64,000 bases of DNA from contig MU270093.1 of NCBI GenBank assembly GCA_021432635.1, positions 62,001 through 126,000 of the forward strand, written 5' to 3'. The notes under the pieces were generated by a model. It was not told where the DNA came from. It saw only the letters and a list, made by a program, of their open reading frames with translations, and searched no databases. Shown one piece after another: positions 1-11,007 of the stretch. Made by a program: the position numbers and the translations under genes. The DNA is from Thozetella sp. PMI_491 (Eukaryota > Ascomycota > Sordariomycetes > Chaetosphaeriales > Chaetosphaeriaceae). Position 1 is the first letter of the stretch, and the number at the start of each line of letters is the position of its first letter.

Positions 1-21
1 ACACCTCGAAACTCGCAGAGC

Positions 22-3000
22 ATGTCTGCCGCGCTAGCGAAGGCTGCGCCGCTAAAGCCCGAAATCCGTCTGGCCCAAGCCGTCTCTGAGTTCGAAGCCG
101 ACTTGTCTCCCGAGCAAAAGACCGCCTTCAACTCCGACAAACACCAGTCGCTCATTTCCCCCCCGGATGCTAGCGATGTTATGCGACTGACAGCCGAAAT
201 CGACCGCCGCGCGGCCGGACAGGCCAGCCTCGGTCGTTGCTTTGGACCCCGTCTGTCTAATATCTTGCAAGCCGTCCAACAATTTGCCGCCCTTGGAGAT
301 ATTGTGGTGGGGGGCTCTCAAAACCTGATTGCGTGCGGTGTGTGGTCGCTGGTGCGAATGACCTTGCTTGTTAGTCCCCCCTAAACCGACATGCTTTCTA
401 GGCTGACCTCTCCGCAGTTGCTTGTAAACTTTTCTTCCCACTTTGAAAAGTTGTCGATGCTCTTCATGACTGTTGGGCGTTCAGCCCCTCGTTACCAATC
501 GATGGCCCTGCTTTACACACAGTCCAAGAATCTGCAGTCACACCTATCAGAATACCTCCTTGTAGTCGTCCGCCTCTGTCACAAGCTGCTACGATCAACA
601 CAACAGCCGATGTTTAAACGGGTTATGTCTCTTATAAGCGAATCTGAACTCAAAAGTTTTCAGTCAGATTTCGATCTTTGGGCAAGTGCAATCAAAGAAG
701 AGATGGAACTATTAACGACGCAAGAGATCAAAAAACAAAGCTCCCGAGTCACGGCTCTTTTCAAGTCTTCTCAATCAGAATTGCATCGCAAAAAAATCAA
801 GGCACGTCTTCATATCCTTGATGCTTGTTCAACATACGACAATCAGATGACTTGGAAGGAGGTTCGAAAGAGCGGGACCACCACTCTATTCACCCAGACC
901 CGCAAATACCGAGATTGGAAAGATGGAAACAAAGCTAGTACACTCGTTTACACAGGCAAGCTGGGGTCTGGAAAGTCTGTTTTGCTAGCTAATATGGTCG
1001 ACGACCTGCACCTACATCCTCGGGACATACATGCTCAGAACAGCTGCTCGTCCGTGGCTTACTTCTTTTGTCGGCACGATATACCGGAAAGCCTGAAAGC
1101 ACGTACCATACTGGGTTCCTTAGCTCGCCAGCTGTTATGCACAATCCAATGTCCCCCGGAAACGTTCGAAGACCTTGCCGTCCCAGGTCGTCCAGGCCTA
1201 GATTCCGAAGAAATACTCGGTTTAGTTAGACATATCCTTCCCCCTACGTATAGAGCTTACTTCGTCTTGGATGGACTTGACGAGTGCGACGAACATCAGA
1301 AAACATACCTTCTTAACCACCTACAAAAGCTTCAAAGTCTATTTTCACTATCCATCTGTCTATCATTCAGACTGGAAGCCGATCACGTCCTACAGCAGGA
1401 ACTTGGACAACTTACGCAACCTAGCACAGTCTCGATTCCTGAGGATAATCCCGATATCGCAGTGTTTATTCGCATTGAGCTAGAGAGACGCGTAATATCG
1501 AAAAAACTGCAGTTAGGGGACCCAGCCCTTATCCTAGAGATCCAAGACGCCTTATTACAACGTGCCCAAGGCATGTTCCTCTGGGTCGTGCTCCAGATCG
1601 AATCTCTGTGTCTCGCGAGGACAGATGAGGCCATTCGCCAGGCTCTAGCCGACCTTCCAAAGGACCTGCCAGCTACCTTCTCCCGTATTTTAAAGCAATC
1701 GGAGACGTCGGGGAAGGACTACCAACAACGGTTGCTCCACCTCATCACGGCGGCTTTTCGTCCTTTAACAACGGACGAGTTACGAGAAGCCTTAGGGGTG
1801 GTTTTAGGAGACACAAACTGGAACCCGGCGCGAATGCCCAACGACATATATTCGGTATTAAACTGCTGTGGGAGCCTGGTTATTACGGATGAAGAGACTC
1901 TAACGGTAAAACTAATACACCATAGTCTCAAACAGTTTTTACTCAGTGGGCAGCTTGGGGATGTTTCTAGCCAAACGTTCACTGTTGAAGCTGCAAACAA
2001 AACGATGAGCGACGTTATCATCACGTATCTGAATTACAACGTCTTCGAAACTCAGCTATCTACTACAGTGGTTCCACAAGTCCAGGCTGGAGCAGTCCCG
2101 GCCACGATTATCCGCTCGACCTTGAAGTCTTCAAGCAGTGTTCAAAAGATTGCGCTAAGACTTTTAAGAGCTTCAGAGAATCCTAGCAATGTCGGCAAGA
2201 TTTTAGCGGAAGAGGGGGGCCTTTTCAATGCAGAATCTCCTAGTCAATTTTACTTTCTCCTTTACGCTAAGTCGTATTGGTCGCAGCACATCAAGCATAC
2301 TCTACAACTCGAGCCGACGAGTTATAAACTACTAGGTCGAATACTGGAACAAAATATAATTGATAAAGATATAAGGGATAACGATGGCCGGACGCCGCTA
2401 TCGTGGGCCGCCTCGGGCGGGCACGAGGCTGTTGCGCGGCTGCTGCTCGAGAAGGGCGCCACAGTCGATGCGAAGGATAACGATGGCCGGACGCCGCTAT
2501 TTTGGGCTGCCAGGGGCGTGCACGAGGCTGTTGCGCGGCTGCTGCTCGAGAAGGGGGCCACAGTTGATGCGAAGGATAACGATGACTGGATGCCGCTATT
2601 ATTAGCCGCCTCGGGCGGGCACGAGGCTGCTACGCGGCTGCTGCTCGAGAAAGGCGCCACAGTCGATGCGAAGGATAACGATAGCTGGATGCCGCTATCG
2701 CGGGCTGCCTCGGGCGGGCACGAGGCTGTCGCGCGGCTGCTGCTCGAGAAGGGGGCCACAGTCGATGCGAAGGATAACAATGGTCGGACGCTGCTATTAT
2801 TAGCCGCCTCGGGCGGGCACGAGGCTGCTGCGCGGCTGCTGCTTGAGAAGGGCGCTACAGTCGATACGAAGGATAACGATGGCTGGACGCCACTAATGCG
2901 GGCTGCCTTGGGCGGGCATGAGGCTGTTGCGCAGCTGCTGCTCGAGAAGGGCGCCACAGTTGATGCAAAGGATAATTATGGCTGGACGCCACTACTGCGG

Positions 3001-3438
3001 GCTGCCTTGGGCGGGCATGAGGCTGTTGCGCGGCTGCTGCTCGAGAAGGGGGCCACAGTTGATGCGAAGGATAACGATGTCTGGACGCCGCTATTATTAG
3101 CCGCCTCGGACGGGCACGAGGCTGTTGCGCAGCTGCTGCTCGAGAAGGGCGCCATAGTCGATGCGAAGGATAACGATGGCCGGACGCCGCTATCGCNNNN
3201 NNNNNNNNNNNNNNNNNNNNNNNNNNNNNNNNNNNNNNNNNNNNNNNNNNNNNNNNNNNNNNNNNNNNNNNNNNNNNNNNNNNNNNNNNNNNNNNNNNNN
3301 NNNNNNNNNNNNNNNNNNNNNCTCGAGAAGGGCGCCATAGTCGATGCGAAGGATAACGATGGCCGGACGCCGCTATCGCGGGCTGCCTCGAACGGGCACG
3401 AGGCTGTTGCGCGGCTACTCGAACCAGCTGCTTCCTAA
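22..3438 (+). CDS. NLR-type receptor: DUF7708-like N-domain, NACHT NTPase, ankyrin repeats
   Basis: Two exons, 22-369 and 418-3438, are joined by a 48-nt intron (GTTAGT to CCGCAG) that carries a stop, so splicing is needed for one 1122-residue protein. The N-terminal part (about residues 1-230) resembles the DUF7708 region found on many fungal NLRs. A NACHT domain follows, with P-loop GKLGSGKS at about 296-303 and Walker B FVLDGLDECDE at about 398-408. From about residue 767 to the end are at least ten ankyrin units of 33 residues (99 bp), interrupted by an N gap. Fungal NLRs of this architecture act in non-self recognition and programmed cell death; here that role is inferred from architecture. 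ATG 22 is the first Met and only 21 bases precede it, so the promoter lies outside the window. The true repeat number is unknown because of the gap, and the last unit is cut short before the stop. Confidence 0.88.
2371..3435 (+). repeat. Tandem 99-bp ankyrin-coding repeats
   Basis: A 99-bp unit is repeated head to tail: eight complete units before the gap, one interrupted by it, and at least one after. Each unit encodes DNDGRTPL, then AASGGHEAVARLLLEKGATVDA-type sequence. The segment LLLEKGATVDAKDN is nearly invariant. Changes cluster at unit positions 4-8, 10-11, 14-16 and 20-22. High DNA identity between units suggests continuing exchange or recent expansion. Confidence 0.95.
3197..3321. 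other. Assembly gap (125 N) inside the ankyrin array
   Basis: A run of 125 N. The same CTCGAGAAGGGCGCC sequence starts at 3139 and at 3322, 183 bases apart. This is a multiple of 3 but not of the 99-bp period, so the stated gap length cannot be exact for a regular array. Confidence 0.98.
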
Positions 3439-4995
3439 TCTGCTTCAAACGCCCACCTCTACCCCACCCGCCGCCTGTGTCTAAGCTTTGCTTATATAGT
3501 TTCTATGACGATGAAATATCTTGTATGAAGGGTCTGGGAACTTCCTTATTTGTAATGTTAAAAGCTGAATTATTTGGGTAATGACAAACCTTGATTAGAA
3601 GTTCCATGCCACATGCCACTATTAGTCGGGGTGTTAAGATTGCACTGGAAGGTTCGTTACAAGTCATGCGACCCTATACCCTCTTCAGAGCAATTCAGCA
3701 GACGCTATCTTTTTCTACAGTTGGCAATAATATTCAGGAACAGCTGGGGAGTGTATTTTGTTGAGAATTACCTTCTGGAGGGGTTAGCTAGGGGAGGGAC
3801 TACTGATTGGATTTTTCATGAGAGTACAGAGGGGCGGCCCATATACCTCATGGTCGTCCGTAGAGACCATACCAGCAAGCAGGGTCGGAAACCTGACGTG
3901 GAACGCGGAGGAACGCGTTACTAAATGGTTATTCGCAATAGATGCGCCGTGTCAATCGCAGCTCTATAGTTGTACCTTTAGGATTCTAGATTTTAGCTCT
4001 AATACCTGCAGAGCTATACAAACCTTAACGGTTGCCACTTAAGTCCCCTAGCAATACTTATGGCGTATCCAACGTACATTGTCTCAAAGGCAGCACTAGC
4101 CTAGTTTAGAAAATCTGTTAACATAGAAAAGCAGACGCTCTTGACGCTAAACTTTAAGTTACCAACTGAAAAGTGGACGCTGAACCTGATCATTGCTGTA
4201 GCGGACGCAGCAATCATAACCCTTTATATGAGGGGAGTGCTACCTTGTTGCTCGGGTGTCCACTCGGCTCCCATGTAGCTCCTATATGCTCCGTAAAGCC
4301 TGTGGCCGCCTGGTTGAAGGAGACTTCGAGATACACGACGTCGGCTTCGTGCATACCCGTCTGTGCCGTTTATGCTGACCTCGGGGCCGTATGGCCGGCC
4401 CGTCAGAGTCCTTCTTCGGAGAAATAACCCGCTAGGCTGTCGGTAGCCGACTTGTGTTAGGGCCGGTGGCTAGGTGCGTGGAGTCATTCTTGTGATGCCC
4501 ATGGCGCACATGTGGCCCCGCCCGCCCACTACTTGCCTCTCCTCGCTTCCCTGTCTGAAGATGGTTGCCAGAGCCTTGGGCGCGTCTGCGCTCTCCATCA
4601 TGAATTGGACGCGCCGGCGTGCCAGCCTCCTCATTGAGTAGTACAGAGGGGCGTGACTTGAACGTAGCTCAATTATTTTCTCATTTTTTATTCTGTGGAA
4701 TCAATTTAGCGCTTTGATGACTTGGGAACTCGGAAGCCAGCAACCCCGCCATTTTCTGGCCGACTGCCGAGGCATCTCGGGGCCGCACTGTCGCTGCGCC
4801 AGTGCTGTCAGCTCTTCCTTGACTGGTTGTCCTTCACCTCAACAGCTCGCCACAAATCCCTAGAGACCGTGTAAAGAATTTCAGCGAGAGACCATAGCGG
4901 ATTCCAATTGCATCTGACGTTTCCGCGGACACCATACTCCTCGACCTCTACCCAAACCCCGGACGGACCTGGCCGCCTTACAAAGGCTTGATATC
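3439..4995. other. Intergenic, no supported gene
   Basis: The stretch 3480-4180 is AT-richer, with many stops in all frames; short open frames there (such as 3613-3924) resemble nothing I know. The right half is GC-richer and is probably the promoter and leader of the GST gene. Confidence 0.6.
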
Positions 4996-6167
4996 ATGTC
5001 CGGCTCACAACCGCCGATCGTGCTGTACCACTACAGCTACTCGCCTTACGCGAAGAGGCTTGTATGGTATCTACAGCTACGTGGCATCCCCTTCTCTCAA
5101 TGCGTAAGTCAAAGCGCCCCGCCTGGCCCATGATTTTGCATCGAGCCCGGCGCGGGTGGACCGGGGCATCACTACCCGATTACCACTTGCGGCCGGGAAC
5201 TGGGCCTCCATGCCGCTCATATGAGCCCCAAAAAGTAACCTGAGCCTCGACTTAGATGCAACCGCCCATACTCCCACGCCCCGACGTCGCGCGCCTGGGT
5301 CTCGCGTACCGGCGCATCCCGATCATGTCCATCGGCCGCGATGTGTATCTCGACACGCGGCTGATGATCCAGAAGCTCGAGGAGCTGTACCTATCCCTCC
5401 CTCGGCTTAGCGCCGCACCTGCCTCGAACCCGGAGCACGCGCTGCTCGAGCGCTTGCTCGAGGCGTTCGTCGTGGACGGCGGCGTCTTCACGAGCGCCGG
5501 CCAGCTCCTGCCTACCAGCCTCCCGCTGCTTCAGGACCCCAAGTTCCTCCGCGACCGCGCCGACTTCAGCGGCGTCAAGCAGACCCGGGAGCAGGCCGAG
5601 GCGCTGCGGCCGGAGGCGCTCGCCGAGGTGCGGCGCGCCATGGCGCTGCTCGAGACTACGGTGCTGGCGGACGGGCGCGACTGGCTGCTGGGCACGGCAG
5701 GGCCGAGCCTGGCGGACATCGAAGCCGTGTGGCCGCTGCACTGGATGGCGACGATGCCCGGCGCGCTCCCGCCCGACCAGGGCAAGCAGTTCCCGCTGGT
5801 GTACGCGTGGATCGAGAGGTTCGCCAAGGCAACCGACGCCGCCAAGAAGGCACGGGGCAAGACGCCCACCGTTTCGGGCGAGGAGGCCGAGGCCATCATC
5901 CTCGCGGCGCCGTACAACGAGGTGGAGAGAGGGGTGGACGCCGGCGAGCCGCTGGCGCAGTTTTACGGCCTGCAGAAAGGCCAAACGGTCCAGGTGTGGC
6001 CCACCGACACGGGCACGGCGCACAAGGACACGGGTGACCTCGTGAGCCTGAGCAGCTCCGAGGTGGTCATCGAGACCAAGACCGGAACCGGCGGCGCAGT
6101 GCGGGTCCACGCGCCCCGGCACGGCTTCCGGGTCACCCCCGTACGGGAGAGCACATCTCACTTGTAA
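4996..6167 (+). CDS. Glutathione S-transferase-like protein with C-terminal beta-rich extension
   Basis: Exon 1 is 4996-5103 (36 codons) and exon 2 is 5256-6167, separated by a 152-nt GTAAGT...TTAG intron; the product has 339 residues. Exon 1 carries the thioredoxin-fold start, with YHYSYSPYAKRLVWYLQLRG as the likely glutathione-site region. Exon 2 continues with PPILPRPDVARLGLAYRRIP and a helical GST-C-like region. The last 80 residues or so (after NEVERGVDAGEPL) look like a small beta-rich domain, as in fungal GSTs that carry DUF7962. Likely cytosolic, acting on an unknown electrophile; no substrate can be read from the sequence. ATG 4996 is chosen because it places the thioredoxin-fold motif at the N-terminus. 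The GC-rich coding strand creates a long but meaningless antisense frame. Confidence 0.85.
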
Positions 6168-6187
6168 CTCTTACTGCCCTCGTGTGG

Positions 6188-6511
6188 TCAGCGCACCGTG
6201 TGCAATAATACATGTTTGATTTTGTATGCCTGGTTTCTGCGTAACTGCGTAATGTGTGATTGCAACCGTAGCCGATCCTCCGTCTCGAATTCCTTCTCGG
6301 CCCCCGCCGGCGTTTCTCGGGCCGTGAAGCGAATCCCTTGCGGCGCGCGGCTGAAGGTAATCTTATCGCCCACGTGTGCGGCGGTGATGTCATCGTCAGA
6401 CAGCCAGACACACCGCGTGACCACGATCGCCTCCCAGTTAGCATTTTTATTCTTCTTTTCCTGACAAGAAACTCGGGGGCAGTCCGTTTGCAACAATCGG
6501 CCAGGAGGCAT
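6188..6511 (-). CDS. Coding-like fragment, unknown function
   Basis: An open frame of up to 107 codons. Its last 80 or so codons have the GC-rich third positions of real genes here and an ordinary composition (WEAIVVTRCVWLSDDDITAA, then a charged helix-like tail). The first 25 residues do not look coding. No complete gene can be built: no convincing donor/acceptor pair links it to upstream sequence, although CTAAC lies just before the coding-like part. It ends 20 bases from the GST stop, on the opposite strand. It could be the 3' exon of a small gene, a relic, or chance. Confidence 0.25.
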   Translation of the reverse strand: MPPGRLLQTDCPRVSCQEKKNKNANWEAIVVTRCVWLSDDDITAAHVGDKITFSRAPQGIRFTARETPAGAEKEFETEDRLRLQSHITQLRRNQAYKIKHVLLHTVR

Positions 6512-9500
6512 TCCAGCTTAGGCTTCGCAAGCCTTTGGGAAGCATCGGCCGAATCCATTGGGAGTCTGCGCGATATAGACTTCGCGCCCCGCGCCCGCCG
6601 GAAGACGCGGGAGGGGAGGCGTGGGTGCAGATGTGAGGTCATTTCCTGTTCCCCCTGCCCGCGGCATACGTAGGCGGCTCTGCGCGATGCGCAATAGCCC
6701 TCCAGGCACGATCTACGACCGTGTTAAAAACAACAACGAATATCCACGACCTGTCTCGGGCAATCTGGCGCATCCCCACATCTACGAGTTAAACTCGGCT
6801 GGAGCGCCTCCGATGCCACAGGAGGCTAAGAATAAATTTGCGGATTGACGGATCCGGCATGGTGGAGAGCGGCAGAGTGAGGCCATCTCTTCCCTTGCAT
6901 GGGGGGGTTGTGTTTTGGTGTGCATAGGCGCCTATGTGTGCATCTTGCTTCTGGTGCATTTAGGGGGTGGTATGGCTCGCTGAAACGCCGCTGTCGGGCT
7001 AGGTCAGAGCCTGGCTGTTCCTTGTGTGGTGTCTCGAGGAGGGCGGCGGCCATTGGTGATAGATAACGCCGTTGCCAAGGCCCTCCCAAGCCGGCAGTTT
7101 GGGTGTCTGCTTCTTCGCTGAAAAGAGGGGAGGGCGTCGGAAGCGAGGCAATGGGACAAAGGGAGGAGCGGGGGTAGGGAGGCGGGCGTTTGCAGTATTA
7201 CGGAGTGCTCCAATACAAACCGACTCGTCGACGGTAGGTTGTATGACATGGACGAGGAGCAAAACCCCGTCCAGAGCGCTCCATACACGGCCTCGGGCTG
7301 GGCGGAAATGCAGGCCGCTCCATCAGGCACTCGCCCGCTGCACGCCCACTTGCTCGGGCAAATCGCGAATCGCGAGGGAGAGGACCTGAAGATCCTAGAC
7401 CGGCCGCGAGCTCGTATCTCATCACCCCATCATCCCAGCTCCGGTTTCTCTGTGATCGTCGGGTTCTAGACCTCGTCGCCGTGAGAGGAGGGTGGCACGG
7501 GAGGCTGCCGAGCCCAGCTGTGCATGCACACCAACACGAAGTTACAGCTCTGGACCTGGCAGACGGGCCCCTCTTTGGCCGCTTCCAAGGCGTCCCTCCC
7601 TGTCCAGCGGGGAGCCGGTCCCAAGCTCCAGCGTCTCCACGGAACCGCGCCGCGTGGAGAACAGCCAATAGTGCGCCGCAGCCCACCGCAAGTTCGGCCG
7701 GATTTCTGCACAAGAAAGTGGTCGAAGACAAGTTGCAACATTTTTGCAAATTCGGCCTGTCTTCAGCCGTCGGTATTCAGGGTCTTTTGCGTGCCCCTGT
7801 CTCCTCTCTGAACGACCCGCCCTCTTTTATAGATAGGAAATGCATAGAAAGGTATAGAGAGGGAGACGGAGGCGGCAGAGCAGGGGAGACGGTGCTACCT
7901 AGATCGTGGCCTAGGAATAATTTTTTCCTGCTTGGTGTGTGGGACGATTCTCTGGACCCATTCTCAAGCCGCTCGGATTGCTCTTTGGAGAGTGGTAGCT
8001 TACGGCAGGGGGGAGGGGAGTGAGCAGAAACGGGGGGTGGCCGTCGGGGACAAGTGCCGTCGACCGACAGCTGGTGGCGCTCCATTGCAGCCATTTTTTC
8101 ATGCAAGTGCGTCATAGGGGTCGAGTGGTCTCGTCACTCCGCGACAAAGGGCAGAACGTGCCGGCCCCCCCGGTCGGACAGAAGAGGCTCTCGAGACACC
8201 AAACGCCGTGCACGAAGCACCGCCTGGCGGGAGAGAGAGAGAGAGAGAGCACAGAGAGAGAGGCGACCGGGACGTTCCTGCATTCGCCCGCGGCCGCGAG
8301 CTGGATTACTGGATTTCCAGGCGCATCAAAACAATCATGGCTGCACGCGTGTTGGGACCCCCCTCGCCCCATGTACCAAGTGTACCAAGCAGAAACCAAA
8401 GCCTGGCCATGGTCCCCAGCCCGAATCGTTTGGGAAGGGGACTTTGGTGCACAGTGCGAACAGCATCGCAGTTACTTCCTTTTTCGAGACATCATTCCAC
8501 TGATCCATCCCTCATTGTTACGTCATCGGTGTTAATGAAATGTCGAGCGATAGCGCCACCGCCCGTCTCTCTCCCCCCCGGCTACGTAGCACCACCTCCC
8601 TCTCGCGCTCTCGCTCCCTTCTCGCCGCGTCTCCTCCTCCCCCGAAGGTGTGCGCTCCCGTCAACTCACACCGACGACGGCTGGGGCGGGAGAGCCGGCT
8701 AGGTGATTCCTTGTAGTGCTGGAATGCTCAACCGTCCCGTATCCCGCGCGGCATTCCCTGCGACGGCCGTTATGGGGCACAATGGTTCGATTGGAGAGTC
8801 GCACGAGCAAGGCCAGAGAGAGGGCGAGCGAGGTGGGCAGAACAGATTGCGCACCGGCTCCGGTGCCTGACGCAATCACTCTCGCTAGCCCGGCACGTCG
8901 GCGGGCAGGGGGACCGTAAAGAGCAGGACGAACGCCTCGAGCTGTGATTCGCCGGCCTGGAATACCTTTGCCATGTCGGCCCCACCGCCGAAGACCTCTC
9001 CGCTCTCCTCACTGGTTGCTTGGGCGGTGAGATGTTGGGGAGGGCGAGCGGTATCCCTGCTACAGAAGCATCCAGGCCCCGTCCGCCGGTAGAAACGGCA
9101 TGCAATAGCGCCGGTCTGGATCCCAAACGGAACATGTACGCTGAATTAATAATATTCGGCGGTGATGGGTGATGACACTGATGAGGCTTTCCTGCAGCTG
9201 TTTGTTCCTTCTGCAGCTGCCGCCCCGGCAAGCTTTGATTGTCTCAGTGGCCTTTTGGCGCGTGTGGGAGCGAAGGAAGCCCAAGTCCCGAACAGAAGGG
9301 ACGGATAAGAGTCGCGTCGGTTGAGTATAGGCGGGCCCCGATTTTTACATCCTCCTGAAAGTACCAGACCTACCTAATTACCTACCCTGCTGCTCTCTTT
9401 ACCGACGCGTGCGTGCTCCCCCCCCTCTCCTCTTCCCTTCCTCTTGGGCTCATCGGGTCGGCCCCAGCGAAATAAAAGGTCAGGGAAGGTGATCGGGCGT

Positions 9501-11007
9501 GCATCGCCGATGGTATGCCGTGTGGCAGCGGAACCTTCGATCAGCGCGCCCTACTCAGATGGTGAGCCCATGTGTAGGACACGGGACAGGCATCTGGTCG
9601 GTTCGGTTAGGACCGATAACGATGGAACCTGAGAGGATCGCAGCTCGAGCTTCGATGCAGCCTAGTTTCTCGTAGCCTTTCTCTGCATCTCAGTATGTAC
9701 ATAGTAAGAGGGGCGCGCACCAAGGGGAAAAAACAAACCAGGTGGGCAAGGTGAGAAGGGCGGGACGCCAGCAGGTGCCCGAAAGCTTCAAGAAGGATAT
9801 CAGACGGTTCGTATGGTGCGACCCCCTACTAAATCCGCTAAAACCACAAGGGGTCAGACAAGATGGGGAGAGAAATGCAGGGGAGGGTTCAACCTGGAGG
9901 GATTGCTTCTTCGTGGCCAAGCGGGCTCTACATCTGGGGTGTCGTGTGTACCAGGAGACCACGGTCGACAGTGCCGTATACAGTGCAGGTACAAGTGACC
10001 CACCTCCCGGCCGGGTATTTGGTGGGGGGAGAGAGCGGAGTGCATGGGGGGGAATGGCTGGTCGATGAACCTGGAGCATTTCGAGAAGGAGGTATGGGCG
10101 ACCAAGCAACGTAACTGGCAAGCTGGCAGGAGACCCGGACGGGGGGGGATCCAGATCGAGATGGAGCCGGTCAGGATGATTGATAATTCACGAAACGGAG
10201 GCAAACCGCTGGTCATGTCTGCGGCGCGCTAGAACAGAGAGCCTCATGCTGGAAGATGAGAGGCGAAAACGACAGACGCCTAGCGATTCTACCCCGGGGT
10301 CTACATTGAGTCTAGGTTTTTTTCTTTTCTTGGCTGTCCCTGCTTGTAGAGAAAAAGAGGCGTGCCAGTTTGTAAGCTGCGAAGGTCGAGGTCTTCCGCC
10401 TCCCCGCCCCCCTCCTCTCTCCTTCCTTTTCCCGAGAGTCTTGCCGTAACCAGAGGTGTACGGCTGAGCCCGTCGAGTCTGAATAATGCGCGGGAGTTGG
10501 TCGAGGGTGTCCAAGCACGGTTGCGATCGGAAAGAAAGAAAGAGAAGGGCGTGAAGAGGTTTGGCGGCGCGGGTCCCACCTGGCGGCCCATTTGGTGTAT
10601 CCCTCCCCCCCCCCGGAAGAGAGAGGGGGGCGTGCACTGGGCAGGTGGGCTAGCGGCTAGCAAGCGGCCCATTCATTTTTATTTGACTTGCGCCATCCTC
10701 TTTTTCTCAAATCCCACGTCATACTCTGACGTCTTCCAGTTTCGACCTTCCTTCCCACCCAGGACGCACACACCCACACAACCTGCCATCGTCGCGCACC
10801 AGCATCCAACCCTGATAGCAGTCATCGCAGCTAGGTCCGCCACTTGCACATCGCGGCAGAGTAGCGCAGCCGCCTCTCTCACTTTTTTCTCTCTCTTATG
10901 ATTCTGTGACCTCATTCCCGATTTTTTTTCACTCCCACTTTTCCCTTCTCCTGCCCGGTTCGCCCACATCACACTGCAGGAAGGCGCTGCAAACTTTGAT
11001 TGACATC
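6512..11007. other. Long GC-rich intergenic region and bZIP leader
   Basis: No gene is supported. Many open frames occur because the DNA is GC-rich, but none has a recognisable product. It holds a GA microsatellite at 8230-8262 and, from about 10680 to 11000, the CT-rich tract typical of a fungal promoter and 5' leader. Its length suits the long regulatory region of a stress transcription factor, but that is inference. Confidence 0.5.
8230..8262. repeat. GA microsatellite
   Basis: Near-perfect (GA)n run with one interruption (gcaca) in the middle. Confidence 0.9.

Noticed and set aside
2322-2957. Long antisense frames over the ankyrin array (211 aa here and 197 aa at 2855-3448)
   Set aside because: A 99-bp unit without stops in these frames stays open by repetition; the products are low-complexity repeats of the antisense strand.
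2371-3435. CRISPR-like tandem repeats
   Set aside because: The units are contiguous, coding, without spacers, and the genome is eukaryotic.
5391-6161. 256-aa reverse frame over the GST gene
   Set aside because: Shadow caused by GC-rich third positions; no sensible protein, while the plus strand encodes a recognised family.
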